This document shows, piece after piece, positions 27,536 to 36,197 of a stretch of 64,000 nucleotides of DNA. Both the position numbers and the translations under genes were made by a program. The stretch is from Nitrospira sp. GTDB taxonomy: Bacteria; Nitrospirota; Nitrospiria; Nitrospirales; Nitrospiraceae. Each line of letters starts with the position of its first letter. The stretch's first letter is position 1. The stretch spans positions 1-64,000 of the forward strand of contig VGXC01000010.1 of NCBI GenBank assembly GCA_016873495.1, written 5' to 3'. Below the pieces are notes generated by a model that was given only the letters and a program-made list of their open reading frames with translations, searched no databases and was not told the DNA's origin.

Positions 27536-28833
27536 GGGTGCTGCATATCGGCAACATTGCCAACAACGCATACAACAACGCCAAATTCCTAAGGCGTAAG
27601 GGCGTCGAGGCCGATGTCCTGTGTTATGACTACACCCACGTCATGGGCCAGCCTGAATGGGAAGATGCGGAGTTTGAAGGCGATCCAGACGAATTTAACC
27701 CTAGGTGGGAACAGGTCGATCTGAAAGGTTTCCGGCGTCCAGCCTGGTTTTTGCAGGAGGAGCTGGCGTCTCACGTGCCGGGCCGCCGGGAACAACGGTT
27801 CAAGGGCCAATTTCGTTTGGAACGGTTGGTGCGCGATCCAGTACGCTGGCTCCATGTGTTTATTAAGTATCGCCTTGAAAGTATGCTTTCCGGCACCGAG
27901 CCCCATCCGCATGCAGTGGATTTCTTTAAAATCTATCCGGCCCGGAAGTGGTTTCAGCAGTGGTTCGAGGGATATGACCTCATCCAATCTTATGCCACCG
28001 AGCCGATCCATGCCATGCTGTTCGCGACAGGGCAGCCGTATGTGGCGTTCGAGCACGGGACGATGCGCGAGATTCCTTTTGAGGCCAGTACCACAGGCCG
28101 GCTTTTGGCGTTGGCTTACCGGAAGGCCAATAGGGTGTTGATCACCAATCCGGACGTGCTCGCGGCTGCCCAACGCCTCGGGCTCACCAACTTTCAGTTC
28201 ATCCCGCATCCGGTAGATGAATCCAAGTACCGTCCCTGTTCGTCGCCGCTACGGGGCGAGCTAATGAACCGGCACCAGACCGACCTGATCCTGTTCGCGC
28301 CGTCGCGCCACAACTGGGCCCTGAAGGGGAACGATCTGCTGCTCAAGGCGTTCGCGCGATTCACTCGGCAGGCGTCTCGCCATCGGCCGATCCTGATCCT
28401 CTCCGATTGGGGCCAAGAGGTGGATCGCTCTCGGGCGCTGATCGAATCCCTCGGAATCGGCGCGTCTATACTCTGGACGCCGCCGCAGAACAAAATGAAA
28501 CTGATCGCGTACTACAACGCGGCGGACGTCGTACTTGATCAATTCACGCTGGGCGTGTTCGGCACGGTGACGCCAGAGGCCATGGCTTGCGGTAAGCCGG
28601 TCGTGATGCATTTCGACCGGCGCGCACACGAATGGTGTTTTGCCGAGATGCCGCCAGTTGTGCCGGCCGGGACGGAGGACGAGATATTCACTCGTCTCGT
28701 GGAGCTGACCGACGATCCGGCTCGGCGGGCCGCCGTCGGGCAGACATCGCGCGAATGGGTGATCAAGCATCACGGATGGGAGCTGGTCGCCGATCGCCAG
28801 ATCGCGATCTATCGGGAGCTGCTTCAGCGATGA
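27532..28833 (+). CDS. Glycosyltransferase, GT-B fold
   Basis: A 433-residue retaining-type (GT4-like) glycosyltransferase. It starts MRVLHIGNIANNAYNNAKFL, a typical first strand and glycine-poor loop, and the C-terminal nucleotide-sugar half contains LILFAPSRHNWALKGNDLL, VVLDQFTLGVFGTVTPEAMACGKPVVMH (the E-x7-E-like block) and a helix RRAAVGQTSREWVIKHH. The start is GTG 27532, overlapping the previous stop; an upstream ATG at 27496 lies deep inside the methyltransferase gene. Donor and acceptor are unknown. Confidence 0.85.
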   Translation: MRVLHIGNIANNAYNNAKFLRRKGVEADVLCYDYTHVMGQPEWEDAEFEGDPDEFNPRWEQVDLKGFRRPAWFLQEELASHVPGRREQRFKGQFRLERLVRDPVRWLHVFIKYRLESMLSGTEPHPHAVDFFKIYPARKWFQQWFEGYDLIQSYATEPIHAMLFATGQPYVAFEHGTMREIPFEASTTGRLLALAYRKANRVLITNPDVLAAAQRLGLTNFQFIPHPVDESKYRPCSSPLRGELMNRHQTDLILFAPSRHNWALKGNDLLLKAFARFTRQASRHRPILILSDWGQEVDRSRALIESLGIGASILWTPPQNKMKLIAYYNAADVVLDQFTLGVFGTVTPEAMACGKPVVMHFDRRAHEWCFAEMPPVVPAGTEDEIFTRLVELTDDPARRAAVGQTSREWVIKHHGWELVADRQIAIYRELLQR

Positions 28834-30038
28834 TGGCGCGCGTGAAACGAGGGCTGAAGGCTGGGGGGGAGTGCGCCCTGCTGCCGTTCTTTCTCCTGCT
28901 GGTGTTCGGCATCTGCCTGCCCTGGCTGACGCTTCGGAGGGTTCTGGGGCAGCGGCCGGCGAAGCCGCGGATTATCTGGGGCCCCACGCCGATCATCAAC
29001 ATCAGCACAAACGCCGCCGCCGACCGCCGGTATGGATACCGGAGCGAGACGCTCGTCTACCGGCCGTACTATGTTACGAAGGAGTTTACCTATAACCTCG
29101 AGCGCTGGTGGCGGATCAAGCCGCTGGCGCTGGTCATTCCCTGGGCGGTCTTTCTCTGGGCCGTTCTGCGGTACGATATTTTCCAGTTCTACTTCGACGG
29201 CGGATTTCTCAACCGCACCGTCGGCAAGCGGCTGGAGTTGCCACTCCTGAAAATGCTCGGGAAGATCGTCATCGTGTCGGCCTATGGAGCCGACGTTCGC
29301 GTCGAAGCAACCACGCGGGCTCTGGGTGCCTATAATTGCTGTATGGACTGTACCCAGCGGCTTGCTGCTTGCATTTGCGACGACGCCAAGGCCAAGCGAA
29401 ACCTAGCCCATGTGCATCGCTATGCGGATCTTACGTTATCCATGGGGGACATGGTCGAGTACACGCCCGGTAGCAGAAACGACGTCTATTACTGGGCGAT
29501 TGATTTGAAGAAATGGCCGTATGTCGGGGCCTCTCCGATCAGCCGTCCGGTCAAGGTGGTCCATGCGCCGAACCACCCGCAGTTTAAGGGCACGCGATTT
29601 CTTGTCGATTGCGTGGCGCAATTGCGAGAAGAGGGCTATGCCGTCGAGCTGGTGTTGGTGCAGCGGATGACTAATGATGAAGCTATGGAGTTATACAAAC
29701 AAGCGGATATTGTGGCTGATCAGTTCCTGATCGGCTGGCACGGCAACTTCGCCGTGGAGGCGATGGCGCTCGGCAAACCTGTCGTTGCCTATATTCGTAA
29801 GCCGGATGTGTATCTGCCCTGCGGGGCAGACTGCCCCATAGTCAGCGCCGATCCCGACACGCTGAAGGCGGCGCTCATACGGCTCATCGAAAATCCCGCG
29901 CTACGGGTCGAACTGGGCATCAGGGGCCGGCGGTATGTCGAACAGGTGTTTTCGCTGGAACAGGTCGGTGCGCGGATGGATCGTGCGTACCGGGAATTGT
30001 GGGATCACAGCGTGCCGGTGGGAGAGGGTGCGTCATGA
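28830..30038 (+). CDS. Glycosyltransferase, GT-B fold, with membrane helix and Cys cluster
   Basis: A 402-residue glycosyltransferase. Residues about 12-33 (CALLPFFLLLVFGICLPWLTL) form a membrane helix. The N-domain ends with VIVSAYGADVRVE, and the C-domain has QADIVADQFLIGWHGNFAVEAMALGKPVVAYI. Between the domains is a cysteine cluster, C170, C171, C174, C181 and C183, that could bind a metal. The gene at 30924 has a parallel arrangement (C129, C132, C137) and closely similar C-terminal motifs, so the two are paralogues. ATG 28830 overlaps the previous stop (ATGA). Confidence 0.82.
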   Translation: MMARVKRGLKAGGECALLPFFLLLVFGICLPWLTLRRVLGQRPAKPRIIWGPTPIINISTNAAADRRYGYRSETLVYRPYYVTKEFTYNLERWWRIKPLALVIPWAVFLWAVLRYDIFQFYFDGGFLNRTVGKRLELPLLKMLGKIVIVSAYGADVRVEATTRALGAYNCCMDCTQRLAACICDDAKAKRNLAHVHRYADLTLSMGDMVEYTPGSRNDVYYWAIDLKKWPYVGASPISRPVKVVHAPNHPQFKGTRFLVDCVAQLREEGYAVELVLVQRMTNDEAMELYKQADIVADQFLIGWHGNFAVEAMALGKPVVAYIRKPDVYLPCGADCPIVSADPDTLKAALIRLIENPALRVELGIRGRRYVEQVFSLEQVGARMDRAYRELWDHSVPVGEGAS

Positions 30039-30919
30039 GGATTCTGGTGACCGGGGGGGCAGGGTTCGTGGGCAGCGCACTGGTGCGGAGGCTCATGCCC
30101 GATCATGAGCTGTTCTGTCTGGTTCGGAAAGACGGCGATCTGCCGGATCATCCGCACGTGCATTCCATTCTTCAGGACCTCGCCGCTCCGCTCGAGTCGA
30201 CCCGTTTGCCGGCCACGCTTGATGCGATCATCCACCTGGCGCAATCGCGACAGTTCAGGAAATTTCCGGAGCAGGCGCAGGATATTTTCAAGGTCAATGT
30301 GGATTCGACGGCGCAGTTGCTGGACTACGGTCGGCGCGCCAAGGTGCGCACGTTCATCTTTGCCTCGTCTGGCGGCGTGTGTGGGTACCAGCCGAGGCCT
30401 ATTGTGGAGACGGATTCCCCCGAGCTGAGTAATTTTTACCTTGCCTCCAAGTATGCGTCAGAATGTCTGGTCAACGCGTACAGCGATCATTTCACTGCAG
30501 TGATCCTCCGGTACTTTTTCGTCTATGGCGAGGGGCAGCGCGGCATGTTCATGCCGGGTCTGGTCGAGCGGGTGCTGAAGGGGGAGCCCGTGCTCGTCTC
30601 CGGCAAGGCCGGCCTCATGATGAATCCAGTATATGTCTCCGACGCCGTCGAGGCCATCATCCGTTCGCTGGATCTTCAGAGCCAGACGACAATCAACGTG
30701 GCCGGTGCCGAGATCACCACGATTCTGGCGTTGGCCGATCTGATCGGCCAGCTGACGGGCCGGCAACCGGTCTGTCAGCACGAGCCGGAAAAGGGACCGA
30801 TGAAGATGGTGGCCAATATCGAGAAAATGAAACTCGCGCTTGCCTTGGTGCCGGAGGTTTCGCTCAGGGAAGGCGTCTCCAGACTGGTGAACGATCTTAC
30901 GGGGAAAATCGGGAAATGA
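30035..30919 (+). CDS. NAD-dependent sugar epimerase/dehydratase (SDR), copy 2
   Basis: A 294-residue extended short-chain dehydrogenase with MRILVTGGAGFVGSALVRRL at the start, the serine block FIFASSGGVCGY and the catalytic motif YLASKYASECLV, where Y and K are four residues apart. It is related to nucleotide-sugar 4-epimerases and 4-reductases. It overlaps the previous stop by four bases and is followed four bases later by a glycosyltransferase, so it probably supplies a donor sugar for that enzyme. Which sugar cannot be read from the sequence. Confidence 0.82.
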   Translation: MRILVTGGAGFVGSALVRRLMPDHELFCLVRKDGDLPDHPHVHSILQDLAAPLESTRLPATLDAIIHLAQSRQFRKFPEQAQDIFKVNVDSTAQLLDYGRRAKVRTFIFASSGGVCGYQPRPIVETDSPELSNFYLASKYASECLVNAYSDHFTAVILRYFFVYGEGQRGMFMPGLVERVLKGEPVLVSGKAGLMMNPVYVSDAVEAIIRSLDLQSQTTINVAGAEITTILALADLIGQLTGRQPVCQHEPEKGPMKMVANIEKMKLALALVPEVSLREGVSRLVNDLTGKIGK

Positions 30920-30923
30920 CACC

Positions 30924-31982
30924 GTGAAGGTACTGCACTGCCCGACAGAGACGGGGGGCCATGCCTGGGGGCTGTCGCGGGCCGAGCGCGCGCTGGGCGT
31001 GCAGAGCGACGTGATGGTCCGGCACTCGAGCTGGCTGGAGTTCCCGTGCGATGTGGACCTCCGGCTTCGTGACCGGTCCCTGCCGGCCGGCCTGCTCCGG
31101 CTCGGCTGGTTCTTTTCCCACGCGGTCCGCAGGTACGATGTCTTCCATTTCAATTGGGGCATGTCGCTCCTGGATCATCGCGCGTGGCATGTCCACCACT
31201 GGGATTTCCCGCTGCTCAAACGGCTCGGCAAACGAATCATCGTCACGTTTCAGGGCTGCGACGCCCGCATGAAGATACTGAGCCGGGAGCGGTTGAGCAC
31301 CTCAGCCTGCGCTGAATGCGACGTGGCGTGGTGTACGCCAGCGATGGATCAACTCAGGCAGAAACGGATTCAAAAGGTCTGTGCTTATGCCGATCATGTG
31401 TTCGCCGTGAATCCCGACCTTCTGCACTATCTGCCGGGAGCGGAGTTTCTTCCTTATGCCAGCGTAAACCCGCACGAATGGATAGCCGGCGTGGCGTCTG
31501 CTTCGCCGGCGGCCCCTGCGAAACCGTTCCGGGTGTTGCACATGCCCACGAATCGAAGCATCAAAGGGACGAAATACGTGGAACAGGCCTGCACGCAATT
31601 GAGGGCCGCAGGCCTGCCCGTCGACTTGATGCTAGTGGAGGGCGTACCCCATTGGCAGGTAAAGGAGTTAATCGCCCGGGCAGACGTGGTGGTCGACCAG
31701 TTGCTGATCGGCTGGTACGGCGCGCTAGCGGTCGAGGCGATGGCGATGGGGAAGCCGGTGCTCTGCTATCTTCGCGACGACGATCTGAAGCGCTTTGTCT
31801 CCTTCCATGAACGGATTCCCATTGTCGGAACGACGAAGGGGACGCTCGTGCAAGACTTGCGCGCTCTGCTCCAGTCATCGACACGCAGGCAGGTTCTGGG
31901 CCTGGCAGGGCGGCAGTTCGTGCTGGATGTCCATGACCCGATGAAGATTGCGCAACGCACCATCGCAGCCTATCGCGGATAA
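30924..31982 (+). CDS. Glycosyltransferase, GT-B fold, with Cys cluster
   Basis: A 352-residue glycosyltransferase starting at GTG 30924. The N-domain contains DVFHFNWGMSLLDHRAWHVHH and RIIVTFQGCDARMK, and the C-domain contains ARADVVVDQLLIGWYGALAVEAMAMGKPVLCYL, nearly the same as in the gene at 28830. The interdomain cysteines C129-x2-C132-x4-C137 resemble that paralogue's cluster. It lacks the N-terminal membrane helix. The TAA stop overlaps the next ATG by one base at 31982. Confidence 0.83.
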   Translation: MKVLHCPTETGGHAWGLSRAERALGVQSDVMVRHSSWLEFPCDVDLRLRDRSLPAGLLRLGWFFSHAVRRYDVFHFNWGMSLLDHRAWHVHHWDFPLLKRLGKRIIVTFQGCDARMKILSRERLSTSACAECDVAWCTPAMDQLRQKRIQKVCAYADHVFAVNPDLLHYLPGAEFLPYASVNPHEWIAGVASASPAAPAKPFRVLHMPTNRSIKGTKYVEQACTQLRAAGLPVDLMLVEGVPHWQVKELIARADVVVDQLLIGWYGALAVEAMAMGKPVLCYLRDDDLKRFVSFHERIPIVGTTKGTLVQDLRALLQSSTRRQVLGLAGRQFVLDVHDPMKIAQRTIAAYRG

Positions 31983-33934
31983 TGTGTGGCATAGCTGGCA
32001 TTGTGCAGGTGAACGCGCAGCCGGTGGACGCGGCGGTGCTGGAAGCCCTGACCAGTTCGCTCGCCCACCGGGGGCCGGACGGGGAAGGCTACGTCTTGCT
32101 GGCCCGGGGAGGAGCCGGCAAGCCGATCGCGGCGACCGGCCCGCTGTCGGATTCCTTGCGGTCCGTCCCGCGCGAATATTCCGTCGGGTTCGGCCACCGG
32201 CGCCTGGCCATCCTGGACCGCTCACCGCTCGGCCATCAGCCTATGTCCTGCGACCGGGGAGACTTGTGGCTCACCTATAACGGAGAGATCTACAACTATC
32301 TGGAGATCAGGCAGATATTGCAGCAGCGAGGTTGGAGCTTCCGCTCCATGGGCGACGCCGAAGTGCTCCTCTATGCCTACAAAGAATGGGGCGAGGATTG
32401 TCTTCGGCAACTCAACGGCATGTTTGCCTTTGCCCTGTGGGATGCGCGGGAGCAGACGCTGTTCTGTGCGCGCGATCGGTTCGGGATCAAGCCCTTCTAC
32501 TATCGCTGGGACGGGGACCGATTCTGTTTTGCCTCCGAAATCAAGGCCCTGTTGCAGGATCCTTCCCATCGGGTCTTGCCCAATGACCGTCTAGTCTACG
32601 ACTACCTGACTCTTTCGCGGCAAGACCACAGCACGGAGACGTTTTTTCAAGGCATTCACCAACTGGCGCCGGGCGAACGGCTGACGCTGCGGCTTGGCTG
32701 GGGTGGTGGGAAGGACGGATCTGCGCGGATCGACCATGCACGTTGGTGGCGGTTTTCGGAGGGGAAACATGCGGTGTCCCTCGCCGACGCGGCGGTCCGC
32801 ACCAGGGAGCTGCTGGAAGACAGTATCAGGCTGGAGTTGCGGGCCGATGTACCTATCGGAAGCTGCCTCAGTGGGGGACTGGATTCGTCGACCATCGTTT
32901 GTCTGATGAGCCGGCTTCTCGGCGAGAAAACGGCCATCCGGACTTTCTCCTCCTGCCATCAGGACGAACGGTTCGACGAACGGCGCTACATCCGCCCGGT
33001 ACTGGAGCGGACCGGGGCGGCCAATAAACAAGTGTTCTCCGATGCCAAGCAACTGTTTGCGGAGCTTCCGAGGGTGCTGTGGCACCAGGACGAACCCTTC
33101 GCGGGCACCAGCATCTTGGCGCAGTGGGCGGTGATGAACGCGGCTAGGGGAGCCGGCATGAAAGTGCTGCTGGATGGGCAGGGGGCAGACGAACTGCTGT
33201 TCGGCTATCCAGGGTTCATGGGTTCTCACCTGGCCGACCTGGTGACCGCCGGCCACTGGTGGTCTGGTATTCGGGCCGGCCGGGATTGGCGCAGGGTTCA
33301 TGGAGGGTTCCAGCCGACCCTGCTCGCAAGCTTGGGACGAGGGTTGCTCCCGGACGCCATGGCCGCAAGCCTCAGGACCTTTATCCGGGGGGATGACCGG
33401 TGGCTGGCTCCGGCCTTTACCCGGTCCTGGCGATCGAAGAAGGAAGACGGGCTGGTTGTGAAAGGGCGAACCCTGCTGGACAGACACATGGAACGGGCGG
33501 TAACCCAAGACTTGCCCGCCTTGCTTCACTATGAAGACCGGAACGCAATGGCCTTTTCCCTCGAAGCGCGGGTGCCCTTTCTGGATCATCGCTTGGTCGA
33601 ATGGCTGGCCGGTCTGCCGCCGGAGATTAAACTCAACGGAGGTATGACCAAAGTCGTGTTGCGCGAAGCCATGGCCGGCCTGCTGCCGGAGGAGGTCCGC
33701 CTGCGCCGCGATAAGATGGGATTCGTCACGCCGGAAGATCAATGGCTGCGCGTCGATCTACGGGCGGAGATCGAGTCGGTCTTTAGGTCCGACCGGTTCC
33801 ACTCCCGTCCCTATTGGAGGGCTTCGGTCGTGCAGGACTTCTATCGGCGCTATTGCGACGGGCAGGTCTCCATTGGCTCCACCGTTTGGCGTTGGGTCAG
33901 CTTGGAATTGTGGCTCAGGAGGTTTTGTGATTGA
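31982..33934 (+). CDS. Asparagine-synthase-like glutamine amidotransferase, copy 2
   Basis: A 650-residue class II amidotransferase with C2 nucleophile (MCGIAGIVQV), HRGPDGEG at 29-36, GHRRLAILDRSPLGHQPM from 71, the ATP loop LSGGLDSSTIVCLM and ARVPFLDHRLVEWL. The insert between HRGPDG and GHRRL (about 18 extra residues) is shorter than in the copy at 18178. The two copies are clearly different in sequence and flank different parts of the island, so they probably amidate different sugars or act at different steps. It starts one base into the preceding stop codon and its stop overlaps the next GTG. Confidence 0.87.
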   Translation: MCGIAGIVQVNAQPVDAAVLEALTSSLAHRGPDGEGYVLLARGGAGKPIAATGPLSDSLRSVPREYSVGFGHRRLAILDRSPLGHQPMSCDRGDLWLTYNGEIYNYLEIRQILQQRGWSFRSMGDAEVLLYAYKEWGEDCLRQLNGMFAFALWDAREQTLFCARDRFGIKPFYYRWDGDRFCFASEIKALLQDPSHRVLPNDRLVYDYLTLSRQDHSTETFFQGIHQLAPGERLTLRLGWGGGKDGSARIDHARWWRFSEGKHAVSLADAAVRTRELLEDSIRLELRADVPIGSCLSGGLDSSTIVCLMSRLLGEKTAIRTFSSCHQDERFDERRYIRPVLERTGAANKQVFSDAKQLFAELPRVLWHQDEPFAGTSILAQWAVMNAARGAGMKVLLDGQGADELLFGYPGFMGSHLADLVTAGHWWSGIRAGRDWRRVHGGFQPTLLASLGRGLLPDAMAASLRTFIRGDDRWLAPAFTRSWRSKKEDGLVVKGRTLLDRHMERAVTQDLPALLHYEDRNAMAFSLEARVPFLDHRLVEWLAGLPPEIKLNGGMTKVVLREAMAGLLPEEVRLRRDKMGFVTPEDQWLRVDLRAEIESVFRSDRFHSRPYWRASVVQDFYRRYCDGQVSIGSTVWRWVSLELWLRRFCD

Positions 33935-35120
33935 GCCGACCGGAAAGATGGCGAAGAGCAGCGAGGCCAACTCCGCTCCCGACGTCGCATTGATTCTTTT
34001 GAACAACAGCGGGATCGGGGGGACTGAACGGCGATTTGCTCAAGTGTTTCGAGGACTCAGGGCCCGTCAGGTGTCCGTGTCGCTGGTGATCAACGAATCG
34101 TTGCAGCTGCGGCTTGTCCGGTCCAGGTTGTTGGATCCGGATGCGGCGGGGTTGGTCGTGAAGGAGCGGGTGGGCAAGGTTGCCTATGCGTTGCGCAAAA
34201 TGGACTATGCCCTCGCCTGTGTGAGCGTCGGCTGGTGGCTGTTCCGAATCAAGCCCAAGGTCATGCATCTGGTGTTGAGCGGAGCCTATGCGGCGCTGCC
34301 GGCGCAGGCGTTGGGGTGGGCGCCGCCGGCGATCCTGTCGATCGTCTGTCCGAGCTTGCGGGAACTCGTCGGGTCGGCACCGGGCTTGTGGCTGTACCGA
34401 CGGGCGCTCAAGCGCGCCGCTCTCGTGGATGCCCTGACGGAGTCGGTGGGTGCCATGGTGGAGTCGGCGGGGGTTGCTCCCGAGCGGATTCGTGTCTCGT
34501 CCGGTAGTTGCGTGGACACCAATCGTTTTCGGCCAGCTTCGACCAAGAAGCCCTGGGTCGTTTTTTCCGGACGTCTTGTCGAGGAGAAAAATCCGATTTT
34601 ATTTGTGGAGGCCTGTGCGCTCGTCCATCGGCTGATGCCGGAGGCGCGGTTCTTTCTGTTGGGGGACGGGCCCTTACGCCGCCCGGTCGAGGAATCGATC
34701 AGACGGCACAAGCTGGGAGCCTGCACCGATGTGGGCTGGCGGGACGAGGTAGAGGAGATTCTCGGACCGGCGCTGCTGTTCGCTTCCCTCCAGCGCATGG
34801 ACAATTACCCGTCCCAGGCTTTGTTGGAAGCCATGGCCTGTGGGGCCTCAGTGGTTGCGACGGACGTGGGGCTGACGGCGAAGCTAGTCGATCATACGGT
34901 CGGGCTTCGAGTCCAGGCTGATCCCATTTCTGTAGCAGACGCCTTGGTCCGGCTCTTGGCCGATCCGGAGCGAACACAGATCCTCGGCGAGCGGGGACGG
35001 GAACGAGTGCTGCGCGATCACAGTCTGGATGCCTATTTGACGCATCTCGAAGGGCTTTACGCGGCGGCGGGGGAATCGGGCGCGCAGCCGGCCTATGCTT
35101 CGGCTGAGGCGCGGCGATAA
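33927..35120 (+). CDS. Glycosyltransferase, GT4-like
   Basis: A 397-residue GT-B protein. The N-terminal half has ALILLNNSGIGGTERRFAQVFRGL, the usual donor-site glycine-rich loop, and the C-terminal half has VVFSGRLVEEKNPILFVEAC, LLGDGPLRRPVEE and DNYPSQALLEAMACGASVVATDVG (the E-x7-E motif). GTG 33927 is preferred because AGGAGG lies four bases upstream, although the spacing is tight and ATG 33948 is possible. It overlaps the end of the previous gene by eight bases and is followed after nine bases by the WecA-like gene. Confidence 0.82.
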   Translation: MIEPTGKMAKSSEANSAPDVALILLNNSGIGGTERRFAQVFRGLRARQVSVSLVINESLQLRLVRSRLLDPDAAGLVVKERVGKVAYALRKMDYALACVSVGWWLFRIKPKVMHLVLSGAYAALPAQALGWAPPAILSIVCPSLRELVGSAPGLWLYRRALKRAALVDALTESVGAMVESAGVAPERIRVSSGSCVDTNRFRPASTKKPWVVFSGRLVEEKNPILFVEACALVHRLMPEARFFLLGDGPLRRPVEESIRRHKLGACTDVGWRDEVEEILGPALLFASLQRMDNYPSQALLEAMACGASVVATDVGLTAKLVDHTVGLRVQADPISVADALVRLLADPERTQILGERGRERVLRDHSLDAYLTHLEGLYAAAGESGAQPAYASAEARR

Positions 35121-35129
35121 GGACCGACG

Positions 35130-36197
35130 ATGTTTCTGCTGATTTTGACCTTCCTCCTGGCCTTTCTTCTGGCTCTCTATGGGGTGCCCCTGGCCCGTCA
35201 GGCGGCGCTCAAGTTCGGCATCGTGGACAGTCCGGACGGGCAGCTCAAGCTTCAGCTCGAACCGGTGCCCTATTTGGGTGGGTTGGCGATCCACCTGGCC
35301 TTCCTGATCAGCCTGGCCTTCACCTTCGAGTTCCGCCACGACGTATTGGGAATCGTCCTGGCCGGAACGTTGATCCTGCTGCTGGGCTTGATCGACGATT
35401 TCGGCGTGCTCTCGCCGGGTGTCAAACTGATCGGGCAGTTCCTGGCCGTCTTCGTGTTGATCAAAAGCGGCATCCGGGTGGAGATCGCCGCATTACCCGA
35501 GTGGATGGACCTGGCTCTGACCGTAATTTGGATGTTGGGCGTCATCAATGCGTTCAATCTTCTGGATATCATGGATGGCCTGGCGGCCGGCGTCGGCTTT
35601 GTCTGTTCGGCCTGTTTGCTTACCGTGGCTCTGTTGAACGGAGACCAGACCCTGGCTTTCATGTTGACGGCCCTGGCCGGGAGCCTGCTGGGCTTCCTGC
35701 GCTACAACTTCCGCCCGGCCTTGATCTATATGGGCGATGCCGGCGCCATGTTCATCGGGTTGATGCTGGGCGCGGTCTCGATGATCGGCCAGTACCAGGG
35801 GGGCCATCCCCTGGCCCTGTTGAGCCCGGCCTTTATCCTGGGCGTCCCGCTCCTCGATACGCTCTTCGTCGTATACATGAGACTGTCGCGCGGCGTGCCG
35901 GTCTTCGTGGGCAGTCCCGATCATCTGGCCCTGCGCCTGAGACGCCACGGGTTTTCGGTGCCGGTGGTCGTGAGTCTTCTGTACGCCGTCTCGGCCCTGC
36001 TGGGCGGCGTCGGGCTGGCGCTCCTGTTCGTCGAAGTGCAACTGGCCTTGGCGCTGGTCGGGCTGACGGGACTGGGGTTCATCGCCACGATCCTTGTCAT
36101 GAAGCGCGTGGACGTGACCGTGCCGGGTCCGGCCGGCGCTACGGGAGCGGCCGTGGCGGTGCCCAGGGATGTCCGGGAAGGGCGGGTGCCGTCATGA
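35130..36197 (+). CDS. Polyprenyl-phosphate sugar-1-phosphate transferase (WecA/MraY-like)
   Basis: A 355-residue membrane enzyme that transfers a HexNAc-1-phosphate from the UDP-sugar to undecaprenyl phosphate, starting glycan assembly at the inner membrane. About ten to eleven hydrophobic segments are present. The catalytic aspartate motifs are LIDDFGVLSPGVKLIGQ, NAFNLLDIMDGLAAGVGF and LIYMGDAGAMFIG. This is likely the initiating transferase of the island. Its last four bases overlap the start of the flavoprotein gene (ATGA at 36194-36197). Confidence 0.9.
   Translation: MFLLILTFLLAFLLALYGVPLARQAALKFGIVDSPDGQLKLQLEPVPYLGGLAIHLAFLISLAFTFEFRHDVLGIVLAGTLILLLGLIDDFGVLSPGVKLIGQFLAVFVLIKSGIRVEIAALPEWMDLALTVIWMLGVINAFNLLDIMDGLAAGVGFVCSACLLTVALLNGDQTLAFMLTALAGSLLGFLRYNFRPALIYMGDAGAMFIGLMLGAVSMIGQYQGGHPLALLSPAFILGVPLLDTLFVVYMRLSRGVPVFVGSPDHLALRLRRHGFSVPVVVSLLYAVSALLGGVGLALLFVEVQLALALVGLTGLGFIATILVMKRVDVTVPGPAGATGAAVAVPRDVREGRVPS

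Noticed and set aside
35501-36193. Upstream extension of the flavoprotein frame through the WecA-like gene
   Set aside because: The extension is in a wrong phase of a real gene; the FAD motif begins exactly at the ATG at 36194, which overlaps the previous stop.
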